From assembly GCF_900602065.1 (NCBI RefSeq), contig NZ_UWFN01000098.1, positions 43,792 through 107,791 of the forward strand: a stretch of DNA of 64,000 nucleotides, in the 5' to 3' direction. Every line of letters starts with the position of its first letter. The stretch's first letter is position 1. The translations under genes and the position numbers were made by a program. This stretch comes from Pseudomonas viridiflava (lineage in GTDB: Bacteria; Pseudomonadota; Gammaproteobacteria; Pseudomonadales; Pseudomonadaceae). Under the pieces are notes generated by a model. That model was not told the DNA's origin. It did not search any database and worked only from the letters and a program-made list of their open reading frames with translations. Of the stretch, positions 43,997-53,223 are shown piece after piece.

Positions 43997-44218
43997 GCAT
44001 TTGCTAAGCAGCTCTGGGCGAAAAATCCCTTCTTGAACACCTACGAACGTTGGGCTGGTTCCTGTTTTTCAGGTCAGCTGATCCTCAGGCATTAACTGGC
44101 CGCAAAAAAAAAAAGCGATCCAGTGCGTAGTCGACGGCCTCTAGTAACGTTCGCGCCGCTTACGGAATACATCTCTGTTCTTGTGGTCTTTACCACGACT
44201 CTGCAAAGGACAGGCTCT

Positions 44219-44821
44219 ATGTCAATTCGCTCTACGCTCTGCTTGCTGGTCCTGCCGTTGTTCGCAGGATGCCAATTTCTCCCTCACACAAACTACTTCA
44301 CCGCACCTGAAAACGAGGCCAATCCTGCCTGGATACGCATCGTCAACTTCACTCAGCATGCCGATATCTATCAATACGAAAACGGTGTGCGTTCGGGGGG
44401 CGTCATACGCAGAGGGCCGCTTCCGTTCACTCATACGCAGGATGAGGGGATGCCCAAAGCAGGACAAGACCTGACGTGGGACTATTTTGAGACACGAATC
44501 CGGCCTGGTATCGAAACGAAGGTGGGCATGTTCTGGGAGGGTTCGCGCACCCAGTCTTGCTACGTCACAACAAAGTTCACCCCCCAGGCCGGGCGTTATT
44601 ATCAATTCAGGCTGACCTCCGGTTCAGGAGGCACCTGCACGTTGTACCCCTCGCTGATCGAGCGCGACAGAGACGGGACCGGCTGGCATCTCACCCCTAA
44701 CCCCAGCGTGACTTACGACGGCGACGGGCCAACGGCCAAAACGCATTACAGCAACAGTCGCTTCGAGGATCCTAAGTACCAGCCAAATCCGGAGCTCTAT
44801 CCCGGCACGGATGTCAGGTAG
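44219..44821 (+). CDS. Putative lipoprotein of unknown function
   Basis: 200 residues from the ATG at 44219 (AAAGGACAGG upstream); an upstream in-frame start is rejected. Signal peptide with lipobox LFAGCQF. The mature part reads WIRIVNFTQHADIYQYENG, TKVGMFWEGSRTQSCYVTTKF, GRYYQFRLTSGSGGTC, suggesting a small beta-sandwich with one disulfide. The composition is GC-richer than the cassette to its left, so it may be a separate unit. A run of 11 A residues lies at 44104-44114 in its leader. Confidence 0.7.
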   Translation: MSIRSTLCLLVLPLFAGCQFLPHTNYFTAPENEANPAWIRIVNFTQHADIYQYENGVRSGGVIRRGPLPFTHTQDEGMPKAGQDLTWDYFETRIRPGIETKVGMFWEGSRTQSCYVTTKFTPQAGRYYQFRLTSGSGGTCTLYPSLIERDRDGTGWHLTPNPSVTYDGDGPTAKTHYSNSRFEDPKYQPNPELYPGTDVR

Positions 44822-45016
44822 TGAGCTAGCTGAATGGCCACCGTAAGCCCCGGTGACGCGATAACGTTGCCGGCGGGTGGGTTGAGTGCCGTGTTGCTGG
44901 GTGGCTTGTTCGTCGCGTCCATTGTGCCGATCTGACCCTGGATTTATGTCTCGGCTGGCAGTCGCGAGTTAATGACAGACCGCATCGCCAGCACGTGTCA
45001 GATTATTTAATTCTTT

Positions 45017-45087
45017 GTAGGAGCTGCCGAAGGCTGCGAAGCATTCATCCCGACAACCCGAAGATCGCAGCCTTCGGCAGCTCCTAC
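45017..45087. repeat. REP-type inverted repeat
   Basis: Perfect arms starting GTAGGAGCTGCCGAAGGCTG (45017-45039 and 45065-45087). It fills the middle of the 406-base gap 44822-45227, in which no gene is visible. Confidence 0.85.
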
Positions 45088-45227
45088 AGATCCAGTGTTT
45101 GCTGCAGGACCGTGGGGGCTGCTCAGGGCTTGGGTTCAGTTCAGGTGATTAGTGGTTTTCAGGTTGTACGATAACTACTAGGCTGATGCCGTCTTGAATG
45201 CTGGACTCAAATAACAAGGAGCGTGAA

Positions 45228-46649
45228 ATGCGCCAATTGAACGAAGCGCTGATGCAGGCCATTGAGCAGGTCGTCGGCCCTGCGGGTTTGATCAGTAATG
45301 CTGAAGACATGCACAGTTATCTCAGCGATTGGCGCAACGCCTATCGGGGGCAGGCTGCTTTGGTGGTTCGTCCGGCCACCACCGCTCAGGTCGCCGAAGT
45401 GGTACGTCTATGCCATGAGGCCGGTGTTGCGCTGGTGCCGCAGGGTGGCAATACCGGTTTGTGTGGCGGTTCGATACCCGACGATTCGGGCACTCAGGTA
45501 GTGCTGTCGTTGACCCGCATGAACACGATTCGCGCTATCGACCCGGCCAACGAAACCATTACGGTCGAGGCCGGCGTCATTCTGCAGCGCCTGCAGGAAG
45601 CTGCCGCAGAAGCCGGGCGGCTGTTCCCGCTATCACTCGGCGCCGAGGGCAGTTGTACGGTTGGCGGCAACCTGGCTACCAATGCTGGCGGCACCGCTGT
45701 GTTGCGTTACGGCAACATGCGCGACCTCACGCTGGGCTTGGAGGTGGTGCTGCCGGACGGCCGTATATGGGACGGTTTGAAGGGGTTGCGCAAAGACAAT
45801 ACCGGTTACGACCTCAAGCATATGTTCATCGGCTCTGAAGGCACGTTAGGGATTATCACTGCTGCGGTGCTCAAGCTGTTTCCCGCCGTACGCAGTCTGA
45901 CCACGGCGTGGGTGGCGCTGCCCAGTCCTCAGGCGGCGGTTGATTTGATTGGGCGCATGCGCGCGCTGTGTGGCGACCGTCTGACTGGTTTCGAATTGAT
46001 GTCGCGGCAAAGCGTGGACTTCGTTCTCAAGCATGTGGCTGGGTGCAGTGATCTGTTCGGTCAGATTCATCCCTGGTACGTGCTGATCGAACTGAGCGAC
46101 ACCCTGGTCGATGCGCCATTGGCAGAAATGCTGGAAACCGGCCTCGGCGAAGCCTTCGAACACGGTGAAGCTCTAGATGCGGTAGTTGCCAGTAACCAGG
46201 CGCAAGTTGCTGGATTGTGGGCATTGCGCGAGGGGATTTCGGAAGCCCAGAACCATGAAGGGCCCAGCCTGAAACACGATATCAGCGTACCTGTCAGCAG
46301 TATCCCAGCGTTCATTGAGGCAACGGATCGCAAGCTGTCGGAGGCTTTTCTCGGCGTGCGAATCGTTTCTTACGGGCACGTGGGCGACGGAAATCTGCAT
46401 TACAACATCAGCAAACCACCGTGTGCCGAGGATGCTCCGTTCAAGGCGCAGGCTGAGGCGATTATGCATGTCATCTACGAGGCGACCATGGCGTTCGCAG
46501 GCAGCATCAGCGCTGAGCACGGCCTGGGTCAGGCCAAACGTGAGGCAGCCCAACTGTATAAAGCGCCGCTTGAGCTGGAACTGATGCGCACCCTTAAACA
46601 GGCGCTGGACCCAAGCGGCATGATGAATCCCGGCAAGATGCTTTCCTGA
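45228..46649 (+). CDS. FAD-linked 2-hydroxyacid dehydrogenase (D-2-hydroxyglutarate dehydrogenase/GlcD-like)
   Basis: 473 residues from ATG 45228 (AAGGAG six bases upstream). The FAD-binding PCMH domain has VVRPATTAQVAEVVRLCHEAG, PQGGNTGLCGGSIPD, and LGAEGSCTVGGNLATNAGG with RYGNMRDLTLGLEVVLPDG. The C-terminal FAD-oxidase domain has ISYGHVGDGNLHYNIS-like residues (SYGHVGDGNLHYN) and SISAEHGLGQAKR. It oxidises a D-2-hydroxyacid such as 2-hydroxyglutarate or lactate, passing electrons on. Monocistronic; the exact substrate is uncertain. Confidence 0.9.
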   Translation: MRQLNEALMQAIEQVVGPAGLISNAEDMHSYLSDWRNAYRGQAALVVRPATTAQVAEVVRLCHEAGVALVPQGGNTGLCGGSIPDDSGTQVVLSLTRMNTIRAIDPANETITVEAGVILQRLQEAAAEAGRLFPLSLGAEGSCTVGGNLATNAGGTAVLRYGNMRDLTLGLEVVLPDGRIWDGLKGLRKDNTGYDLKHMFIGSEGTLGIITAAVLKLFPAVRSLTTAWVALPSPQAAVDLIGRMRALCGDRLTGFELMSRQSVDFVLKHVAGCSDLFGQIHPWYVLIELSDTLVDAPLAEMLETGLGEAFEHGEALDAVVASNQAQVAGLWALREGISEAQNHEGPSLKHDISVPVSSIPAFIEATDRKLSEAFLGVRIVSYGHVGDGNLHYNISKPPCAEDAPFKAQAEAIMHVIYEATMAFAGSISAEHGLGQAKREAAQLYKAPLELELMRTLKQALDPSGMMNPGKMLS

Positions 46650-46681
46650 ACGACTGCCTCGAGCTGAAATGCAAAACCGGT

Positions 46682-46753
46682 AGGAGCGAACTTGTTCGCG
46701 AGACGATATTCCTGAGTTCGCAGAACCGAAGCCTCGCGAACAAGTTCGCTCCT
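46682..46753. repeat. REP-type inverted repeat
   Basis: Perfect 21-base arms beginning AGGAGCGAACTTGTTCGCGA (46682-46702 and 46733-46753) between two convergent genes. The core differs from the GCTGCCGAAGGC subtype. Confidence 0.8.
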
Positions 46754-46790
46754 GCCAAGGGCGCAGAGCCTTCAGACTCTGAGCAGAGAG

Positions 46791-47321
46791 TTACCCCTCG
46801 CAGAACCTCAAACGATTACCGAATGGGTCATAAACCTGCAGCTCTTTACCCCAGCCTTGCTCGACAATATCCGGCCGTCCGAACCCATAACGCTTGGCCT
46901 GCAATTCATCACGAAGCAGTTCGATGTTCTGCGTGGGGATGAAGACTGTGGCGCCGGGGCTGGCGTCGCCGTGGTGTTCGGAAAGGTGCAGTTGCAGGCC
47001 GTTGCGGGTTATCCCCAGATACAGCGGCAAGTCTGCTTCGAACCGGTGCTCGAACTCGACGCTGAAACCGAGGAAGTCGAGATAAAACTCGCGTGCCTTG
47101 GCTTCGTCGAATGATCGCAGGATAGGGATTGGTTTTTCGAAGGTTATGCCCGGTTGGGCGGCTTCTTGAGGCAGTAGCGCTGACGCAGTGTTCCAGTCTT
47201 TATGGCCCAGTTGATGGGCGACCAGTTCAAGTGCCGCGGAGTGGGAAGTGTCCTGACCGGACGTGGCCAGATCGGCGCGCAGGCGCTTGGCCATTTGTTT
47301 GGCTTGTTCGATTGAAAACAT
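46791..47321 (-). CDS. Glyoxalase/VOC-superfamily protein (bleomycin-resistance-like)
   Basis: 176 residues from ATG 47321 (GGAGG four bases upstream). The first 60 residues (MFSIEQAKQMAKRLRADLA, SHSAALELVAHQLGHKDWN) are the helical N-terminal domain of the glyoxalase-superfamily group. Residues 65-176 form a VOC domain: IPILRSFDEAKAREFYLDFLGF, ADLPLYLGITRNGLQLHLSEH and LQVYDPFGNRLRFCE. It may bind a hydrophobic toxin or act on thiol conjugates; not determinable. Confidence 0.87.
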   Translation of the reverse strand: MFSIEQAKQMAKRLRADLATSGQDTSHSAALELVAHQLGHKDWNTASALLPQEAAQPGITFEKPIPILRSFDEAKAREFYLDFLGFSVEFEHRFEADLPLYLGITRNGLQLHLSEHHGDASPGATVFIPTQNIELLRDELQAKRYGFGRPDIVEQGWGKELQVYDPFGNRLRFCEG

Positions 47322-47500
47322 CGTTCCTCCAGTAGTCGAGGCATTCTGGTGCTCGCGTTGCCAAACCTGGACTATCAAGAGATGCGACAGGGTTCGGGAA
47401 AAAATACATGCTTTCACCTTTCCCATCGGGAGCGAGCGGCAGGCAGCATTGGCCTGTGGCGATCATACACAGGCACTACCAACGACGGAATGCAGAGGCG

Positions 47501-47530
47501 AAAAAAAGCCGCTGGCAAATGCCGGCGGCT
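47501..47530 (-). terminator. Rho-independent terminator, minus strand
   Basis: Stem AGCCGCTGGC (47507-47516) / GCCGGCGGCT (47521-47530), loop AAAT, with seven A's on the left giving a T-tract for minus-strand transcripts. It ends the gene at 47546-47884. Confidence 0.85.
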
Positions 47531-47545
47531 CTTCACGCTCAGGAG

Positions 47546-47884
47546 TTACCAGCGACCATAGCCGCGGCCATGGTCGTAGTCGCGGCGGGGGCCATGATCG
47601 TAGTAGCCGCGGCGCGGTGGGTCATAGCGGCGGTACTCAACCGGGCGCACCGGAACGTAGCGTACGGCCTGATATTGCGGTTGATAACGCGGCTGTGGCC
47701 GGTATTGCTGATAGCGCGGGCGGTCATGGTCCCGGCTTGAGTTGCTGATCACAGTGGCCAATACCGCGCCCACGGCTGCACCGGCGATGACGGGGACGAT
47801 CACGTCACGTTCATTGGCGGTGGCGGCTCCGGCAACGAGCAGGCTACCGGACAGGATCAGGACTTGGGTCATCTTCGAAAACAT
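47546..47884 (-). CDS. Small secreted Arg/Tyr-rich protein with glycine-zipper segment
   Basis: 112 residues from ATG 47884 (AAGGAG five bases upstream). The signal peptide MFSKMTQVLILSGSLLVAGA ends near ATANE. A glycine-zipper-like helix (VIVPVIAGAAVGAVLATVIS) is followed by a low-complexity tail rich in Arg, Tyr, Pro and Gln (RPRYQQYRPQPRYQPQYQ) and ending DYDHGRGYGRW. Such proteins are common in Pseudomonas envelopes but have no known function. A terminator follows. Confidence 0.75.
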   Translation of the reverse strand: MFSKMTQVLILSGSLLVAGAATANERDVIVPVIAGAAVGAVLATVISNSSRDHDRPRYQQYRPQPRYQPQYQAVRYVPVRPVEYRRYDPPRRGYYDHGPRRDYDHGRGYGRW

Positions 47885-47995
47885 GGTGTCTCCTTTGGCG
47901 AAAATGTGGGGGATCGCCATGGACGTATGAAACACCCATTTCATGTAAACGGAGGTCTGGATTCGGTAAAGGTTAGGTAAAGCGTGGCGTAAACG

Positions 47996-49717
47996 TCAGT
48001 CGCTGATCACGCTTTTGATGCGGCTGGTCAGCTCGTCCATCGAGAACGGCTTGGTCAGCAGGTGCATGCCTTGTTCCAGGTGGTCTCCCCAGCCCAGCGC
48101 GTTGTGCGCATAGCCAGTGATGAACAGGACTTTGAGATCGGGGCGCAGGCTGCGTCCCGCGTCCGCGACCTGTCGGCCATTGATGCCGCCGGGCAGGCCG
48201 ACATCGGTCACCAACAGATCAATTTGCTGGCTGGATTGCAGTACATTCAGGCCGCTGGCGCCATCGGCCGCTTCAATGGCGGTGTAGCCCAGATCTTCGA
48301 GCACTTCGCGGATCAGCATGCGCACGGTGTGTTCGTCGTCGATCAGCAGAACCGTTTCGCCTTTTCCGGTCGCAGGCAGAGAGGGCGGAGCAAATGGCGT
48401 GTCTGGGGTTATGGTTTCTACGCGCGACCTCGGCAGGTACAAGGTCATGGTGGTGCCCACGCCTATCACCGAATGTATCTGTACGCTGCCACCGGATTGC
48501 CGCACAAAACCGTAGATCATCGACAGGCCCAGGCCCGTTCCTTCGCCCATGGGTTTGGTGGTGAAGAACGGGTCGAACGCGTGGGCAATCACGTCGCTGC
48601 TCATGCCGCTGCCGGTGTCGCTGACACTCAAGGTCAGGTACTCGCCGACCGGCAGTTCGTGCTCTGCGGCAGCCTTTGCTTGCAGGATGCAGTTGCCGGT
48701 GCGAATGGTCAGGCTGCCCCCCGAAGCCATGGCATCGCGGGCATTGATGCAAAGGTTGAGCAGGGCGTTTTCCAGCTGGTTGGGATCGACCTGAGTCAAC
48801 CACAGGTCGGCTTCGTTGTAGACCTGCACATCAATAGAAGGGCCTATGGTGCTGCGAATCAGCTCAAGCATCCCTGCGACCAGACGGTTAACGTCGGTGG
48901 CGCTGGGCTCCAGCGTCTGGCGGCGTGAAAAAGCCAGCAATCGATGCGTCAACGCTGCAGCCCGTCGAGAGGCACCCTGTGCCGCATCGAGGTAGCGATC
49001 CATTTCGCCAGCGCGATTCTGGGCAACCCGCAGCCTGATCATTTCCAGACTTCCGATGATCCCGGTGAGCAGGTTGTTGAAGTCGTGAGCCAGGCCGCCC
49101 GTGAGTTGACCCACGGCCTCCATTTTCTGGCTTTGTCGCAGTTGCTGCTCCAGCAAACGCTGGGCGGTCATCTCGATGCCGACACCCGTACGCCGCACAG
49201 GCTGGCCGGCATTGTTGAAGTAGGTATGGCCGCGAGAGAGTACCCAGCGCACTGAGCCGTCAGGATGAATGATGCGGTATTCCAGCTCGAGATCGCCGCT
49301 GTTGACCAACCCGCCCGCCATGGTTTTGCGTAGTGCTGCCAGGTCATCGGCGTGTACGTTGGCGAGAAAGTCCTGACGTTTGATACCCGCTGCAGCCTGC
49401 ACCGGGTCGATCCCGTACAACTCGCTGATGCCCGCGTCACAGTAGAAACAGTCATTGGACACTTCGTAGGTCCAGACCCCGACACCGCTTACCGCCGACA
49501 GGGCCAGGCGGGCGAAGTCCATGGAGTCATGCAGCGCTGTTTCGTCTTCCTGTTCGGCTGTCACATCCCGCCCCCCGGCCTTCCGGACTTGCATGATTCG
49601 CAGAGCGGCCTGGCGCGCGTCATCGATGCTTGCGTAATGGCCGTCGCGCACCTGCGTCTCGAGCAGTGCGGAAAGTGCAAGGTCTAAAGCCAGGTCCTGG
49701 GGTGCCCGGTAGGACAT
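47996..49717 (-). CDS. PAS hybrid histidine kinase with C-terminal receiver
   Basis: 573 residues from ATG 49717 (GAGAA upstream), soluble. An N-terminal helical segment (residues 1-50) precedes a PAS domain at about 65-195 (LSAVSGVGVWTYEVSNDCFYC; EYRIIHPDGSVRWV). HisKA has His211 in GGLAHDFNNLLTG. The ATPase domain has NLCINARDAM, DTGSGM and EGTGLGLSMIYGFV. The receiver has DDEHTVRMLIREVL, VTDVGLPGG and LTKPFSMDEL. It resembles the much larger kinase at 26151. Monocistronic, with no adjacent output protein. Confidence 0.9.
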   Translation of the reverse strand: MSYRAPQDLALDLALSALLETQVRDGHYASIDDARQAALRIMQVRKAGGRDVTAEQEDETALHDSMDFARLALSAVSGVGVWTYEVSNDCFYCDAGISELYGIDPVQAAAGIKRQDFLANVHADDLAALRKTMAGGLVNSGDLELEYRIIHPDGSVRWVLSRGHTYFNNAGQPVRRTGVGIEMTAQRLLEQQLRQSQKMEAVGQLTGGLAHDFNNLLTGIIGSLEMIRLRVAQNRAGEMDRYLDAAQGASRRAAALTHRLLAFSRRQTLEPSATDVNRLVAGMLELIRSTIGPSIDVQVYNEADLWLTQVDPNQLENALLNLCINARDAMASGGSLTIRTGNCILQAKAAAEHELPVGEYLTLSVSDTGSGMSSDVIAHAFDPFFTTKPMGEGTGLGLSMIYGFVRQSGGSVQIHSVIGVGTTMTLYLPRSRVETITPDTPFAPPSLPATGKGETVLLIDDEHTVRMLIREVLEDLGYTAIEAADGASGLNVLQSSQQIDLLVTDVGLPGGINGRQVADAGRSLRPDLKVLFITGYAHNALGWGDHLEQGMHLLTKPFSMDELTSRIKSVISD

Positions 49718-49895
49718 GCGCAGTTCTCTGTACGGGGGAAGGTGAGCGAGTCGGGGATTATCACACAAGCGTGGGGAAAAGCCGCGAAAGGCGACAGGCC
49801 ACTTTGATTGCAATTCGAATTCGTCAGCAAGAAGCGGGTAGTGATCCTGCTGGATAGCGGCTTAGATGCAGGTTCTATCCCGAGAGGAGCTCAGT

Positions 49896-50363
49896 ATGAA
49901 TTTTCGAATAACAGGTCTACCCCCGGAACCCTTCCAGGCGTTTTTTGGTTTGTCTGATGAGGCCTTGAAAGCGCTCGGTGTGAAGCGTTACCACGTCGAC
50001 AAAAAACCAGGCTTCCCTGACCGCATCGAATTGCTGGATGCGGAGATCGGAGAGACCGTCCTGTTGCTGAACCACGTTTGCCAACCGGCCTCCACGCCTT
50101 ATCGAGCGACCCATGCGATTTTCATACGCGAAGGCGCGAGCCAGACTTACGACGCGATCAATCAAGTGCCTGAGTCCATGCGTGTTCGCCTGTTGTCGCT
50201 CAGAGGCTATGACGCCGACGGGATGATGATCGAGGCTGATGTAGTGGAGGGCGTCGCGATAGAAGCGGTGATTGAGCAGATATTTGCCAACCCTGAGGTG
50301 AGCTACATTCATGTCCATAACGCCAGAAGAGGATGTTATGCGGGGCGGGTTGATCGGGGGTAG
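49896..50363 (+). CDS. DUF1203-family protein
   Basis: 155 residues from ATG 49896 (GAGGAG six bases upstream). Features: MNFRITGLPPEPFQAFFGLS at the start, PCRxxL-like region GETVLLLNH, YRATHAIFIREGAS, and the C-terminal VSYIHVHNARRGCYAGRVDR. This matches the DUF1203 family, about 150-160 residues, of unknown function. Cytoplasmic and alone in its unit. Confidence 0.85.
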   Translation: MNFRITGLPPEPFQAFFGLSDEALKALGVKRYHVDKKPGFPDRIELLDAEIGETVLLLNHVCQPASTPYRATHAIFIREGASQTYDAINQVPESMRVRLLSLRGYDADGMMIEADVVEGVAIEAVIEQIFANPEVSYIHVHNARRGCYAGRVDRG

Positions 50364-50495
50364 GCATCGCCGGTCGCACGTCAGGTTGCGGTGAAACAGG
50401 GGGCCTTCACAGACAAACCCATTCAGATGTTTCAACATTTTGCCGTCGCCAAACGTCATAATGCGCCGATCAAATCATGTGTGAGATCGAGTGCT

Positions 50496-51425
50496 GTGAA
50501 CATTCGTAAGCCTATCGACGGGCAGGCAGCGGTGATGATGACCGTGCTGTGCATCGTATGGGGCCTTCAGCAAGTCGCAATCAAAGTTGCAGCACCGGAC
50601 ATAGCGCCGATTCTGCAGATTGCCCTGCGTTCAGGTTTTGCTGCGCTGATGGTCGGCGTGCTGTTGATGCTGCGCTGGCGGAAGATGAAACGCCCCGGCA
50701 CCTGGCAGGCGGGCCTCATGGTCGGCGCGTTGTTTGCGCTGGAGTATCTCGCGGTGGGCGAAGGTCTGCGCTACACCTCGGCCGCGCACATGGTGATCTT
50801 CCTTTACACAGCGCCGATATTCGTCGCCATCGGCCTGCACTTTCGCTTTGCGAGCGAACGCCTGACTGTCTTGCAATGGATTGGAATCCTGATCGCCTTT
50901 TCTGGTGTTGTCCTGGCTTTTTATGCTCCGGCGGCGCCCGGTGTCGACGTGGTGCATCAGCGTATTGGTGATGCTTTGGGCTTATTGGGCGCGATATTGT
51001 GGGCGGGCACCACGCTTACAATCCGCAGCTCAAAATTGTCGGATGCCCCGGCGCCTTTAACACTTTTCTATCAGTTGGCCGGGGCGTTTGTAATCCTCGC
51101 ATTCATGGCGTTGGTCAGTGGACAAAGCAGCGTCCACCTGACTGCTGTCGCGATTGGCAGCCTGGCTTATCAGACCATCGGGGTCTCGTTCCTGAGTTTC
51201 CTCGCCTGGTTCTGGTTGCTGGGCCGCTACCTCGGTTCCCGTCTGGGCGTGCTGTCGTTCATGACACCACTGTTCGGTGTGGTATTTGGCGTGTGGCTGC
51301 TGGATGAGACGCTGGAGTCCTCGTTTGTACTGGGGGCAGCACTGGTGCTGGCGGGAATCGTGCTTGTCAGCGGGCATGATCTTCTGCGGCAGGTTCTACA
51401 CAGAAGAGCGCTTGCCAGGCAGTAA
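50496..51425 (+). CDS. EamA/DMT-family transporter
   Basis: About 309 residues from GTG 50496; the start is uncertain because no good Shine-Dalgarno stands out and the frame is open to 50391. Two EamA repeats are visible: MMTVLCIVWGLQQVAIKVAA, AGLMVGALFALEYLAVGEGL, VIFLYTAPIFVAIGLHF; then LGLLGAILWAGTTLTIRSS, IGVSFLSFLAWFWLLGRYLG and FMTPLFGVVFGVWLLDETLE. Likely exports metabolites. Its last 30 bases overlap the convergent NmrA-like gene. Confidence 0.85.
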   Translation: MNIRKPIDGQAAVMMTVLCIVWGLQQVAIKVAAPDIAPILQIALRSGFAALMVGVLLMLRWRKMKRPGTWQAGLMVGALFALEYLAVGEGLRYTSAAHMVIFLYTAPIFVAIGLHFRFASERLTVLQWIGILIAFSGVVLAFYAPAAPGVDVVHQRIGDALGLLGAILWAGTTLTIRSSKLSDAPAPLTLFYQLAGAFVILAFMALVSGQSSVHLTAVAIGSLAYQTIGVSFLSFLAWFWLLGRYLGSRLGVLSFMTPLFGVVFGVWLLDETLESSFVLGAALVLAGIVLVSGHDLLRQVLHRRALARQ

Positions 51426-52352
51426 ATTCTGCTCGATCCAGTCTGCCGTTGTGGTCAGATCAAGGCCATGCGCGGCGTTGAAAGTCTGGGTTTTATCCCA
51501 GGCGACGCCCTTGCCATGAGCGAACACTGCCCGGTATTTGCGCATCGAGTCGTCAGGTGCAGTTGCGAGTTCATCGTTGAGTTCAGAGACACTCCATTGC
51601 ACCCGCGACAGGGTGCGATCAAGCTTCTGATCAAGGGTGTCAGCTAATTGCCGGTAGCTCAGCGTGTCTCCTGCGACGAAAATCACCTGATTAGCCAGGT
51701 GTGGCTCAGTAAAGATGATGTTCGCAGTCAGCTTGCCGATGTCCTCGGGCGTGGTAACGGTGACCTGTGTGTCCCAAGTGCCCAATGCACGAACAGTGTT
51801 TTTGGCCAGGTCGACGACGCCGAACACGGGTTCAAACAGAAAGCTGGTAAACATCCCGGTTGAGATAATGAGCCATTCGGTGGTGCGTTGTGCCCGTAAC
51901 AGCTCGCGCACCTCAAGCTGCTCATCAAACAGGTCTTGCGGGCTGCCTTTGCCGATTACGTCGTAGTCCACGCCAAACTGCCAAGGCACGTAGCGCTTCA
52001 CTTCAGCCTTGAGTGCCGCGTGTGTCAGTTTCAACTGGGTGCCCGCGCCTGCTATGAACCCGACGCAACTGATCACCGTATCAAATGGCCGGAAATACTC
52101 GGCAAGCTTCTCGACGGTATCGTTAATCACGTCAGCTTGCACAATGCGGATGCCAAGGCTTTGGAATTCTTCAAGGGCGCGTTTTTTCATGACGTCTTGA
52201 GTGGTAATGGCCGAGGCACGCAGCAGCACGCTGATGTGTGTTTTCTCCCTGCCAGCAGCCATCGAAGCCAGTTCACGCAGGACCTGCGTACCCAGTTCAC
52301 CAGCACCCAGCACAAGAATATTTTCGGTTTTCACGGTGGTAGTGAGTTGCAT
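51396..52352 (-). CDS. NmrA-like / aromatic alcohol reductase family protein
   Basis: 318 residues with GGAGG five bases before the ATG. The N-terminal Rossmann motif VLGAGELGTQVLRELA binds NAD(P). The segments PFDTVISCVGFIAGAGTQLKLTHAAL and VKRYVPWQFGVDYD follow the isoflavone reductase/NmrA pattern. Members reduce aromatic substrates or act as redox sensors. It is divergent from a HxlR regulator 102 bases away that probably controls it. Its 3' end overlaps the EamA gene by 30 bases. Confidence 0.87.
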   Translation of the reverse strand: MQLTTTVKTENILVLGAGELGTQVLRELASMAAGREKTHISVLLRASAITTQDVMKKRALEEFQSLGIRIVQADVINDTVEKLAEYFRPFDTVISCVGFIAGAGTQLKLTHAALKAEVKRYVPWQFGVDYDVIGKGSPQDLFDEQLEVRELLRAQRTTEWLIISTGMFTSFLFEPVFGVVDLAKNTVRALGTWDTQVTVTTPEDIGKLTANIIFTEPHLANQVIFVAGDTLSYRQLADTLDQKLDRTLSRVQWSVSELNDELATAPDDSMRKYRAVFAHGKGVAWDKTQTFNAAHGLDLTTTADWIEQNLLPGKRSSV

Positions 52353-52442
52353 GAATTTCCTCCGGATCGCGGATCAATAAGTGAGTGGTTGTTATCCTGT
52401 CACCATTGAGACGCGGCCATAAGTAGGCACACGAGTGATCCT

Positions 52443-52451
52443 GGGGGGGGG
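52443..52451 (+). promoter_or_regulatory. Nine-G tract serving as the HxlR ribosome-binding site
   Basis: A run of nine G residues ends four bases before the HxlR start codon, in the Shine-Dalgarno position. Homopolymer tracts of this length can change length by slippage, which would alter spacing to the start codon. Confidence 0.5.
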
Positions 52452-52454
52452 CGA

Positions 52455-52868
52455 ATGAACAACGAAGAAATCATCAGGCAATCGCAAGCGGCGTGCGAAG
52501 CGCTGAGTGCAGAAGACGACGGTTTGAAGCGAGAGGTGCTGACCCACGCCGGTAATCGCTGGTCACTCGGCATCGTCCATACACTGGGTGTTGAAGGGCG
52601 ATTGAGACACGCGGAAATCGCCAGACGCATGGATGGCGTGACACAGCGGATGTTGACCCGCAGCTTGCGCCAACTGGAAAGGGACGGTCTGGTTTTGCGT
52701 CGAGATCACAACGAAGTTCCGCCACGCGTCGACTACGAGTTATCCGAACTTGGCCGCGGGCTGCTCAGGCAGATGATCCCGTTGTGGATGTGGGTGGCGG
52801 GCAATGCAGAAGGCTTTCGTGAAGCCCGTGAGCGCTACGATGCAGCGGGTCTGGCGAAGGTGGAATGA
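52455..52868 (+). CDS. HxlR-family winged-helix regulator
   Basis: 137 residues. The HxlR core is visible: REVLTHAGNRWSLGIVHTLG, LRHAEIARRMDGVTQRMLTRSLRQLERDGLVLR, VPPRVDYELSELGRGL. These regulators often respond to electrophiles or aldehydes. It diverges from the NmrA-like gene, its likely target. The start is set by a poly-G Shine-Dalgarno. Confidence 0.9.
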   Translation: MNNEEIIRQSQAACEALSAEDDGLKREVLTHAGNRWSLGIVHTLGVEGRLRHAEIARRMDGVTQRMLTRSLRQLERDGLVLRRDHNEVPPRVDYELSELGRGLLRQMIPLWMWVAGNAEGFREARERYDAAGLAKVE

Positions 52869-52900
52869 GTGGTTGCTCCACAATCGCGGCTTACATCACA

Positions 52901-52993
52901 CCTGTGGGAGCGAGGCTTGCCCGCGATAAGGCCGCCGCGGTTTATCTGATAAACCTCAGCGCTTTTATCGCGGGCAAGCCTCGCTCCCACAGG
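52901..52993. repeat. REP-type inverted repeat (TGTGGGAGC type)
   Basis: Perfect 29-base arms beginning CCTGTGGGAGCGAGGCTTGC (52901-52929 and 52965-52993). The right arm is also the start of the tandem duplication at 52967-53178. Confidence 0.85.
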
Positions 52994-53178
52994 TGTCTAC
53001 GCAATTCAGTGGGACCGGATTCATCCGGGAAGAGGCCGGTACAGCCGACGCATGTGTATTGTCAGGCGTATCATCGCGGGCAAGCCTCTCTCCCACAGGT
53101 GTCTACGCAACTCAGTGGGACCGGATTCATCCGGGAAGAGGCCGGTATAGCCGACGCATGTGTATTGTCAGGCGTATC
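52967..53178. repeat. Tandem duplication of a 106-bp unit containing a REP half
   Basis: Two directly adjacent copies, 52967-53072 and 53073-53178, differ at only a few bases. Each begins ATCGCGGGCAAGCCT and ends GTCAGGCGTATC. They make up most of the 355-base gap 52869-53223; no gene is present. Confidence 0.85.
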
Positions 53179-53223
53179 GCCTTTCCGGATAAATCCGCTC
53201 CCACAGAGCCTTCGTTTGCTACC

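Noticed and set aside
44104..44114. Eleven-A run considered as a T-tract terminator
   Set aside because: No GC-rich stem lies beside it in the proper position on either strand.
52967..53178. Short direct repeats considered as a CRISPR array
   Set aside because: Only two adjacent 106-bp copies without unique spacers; this is a tandem duplication.
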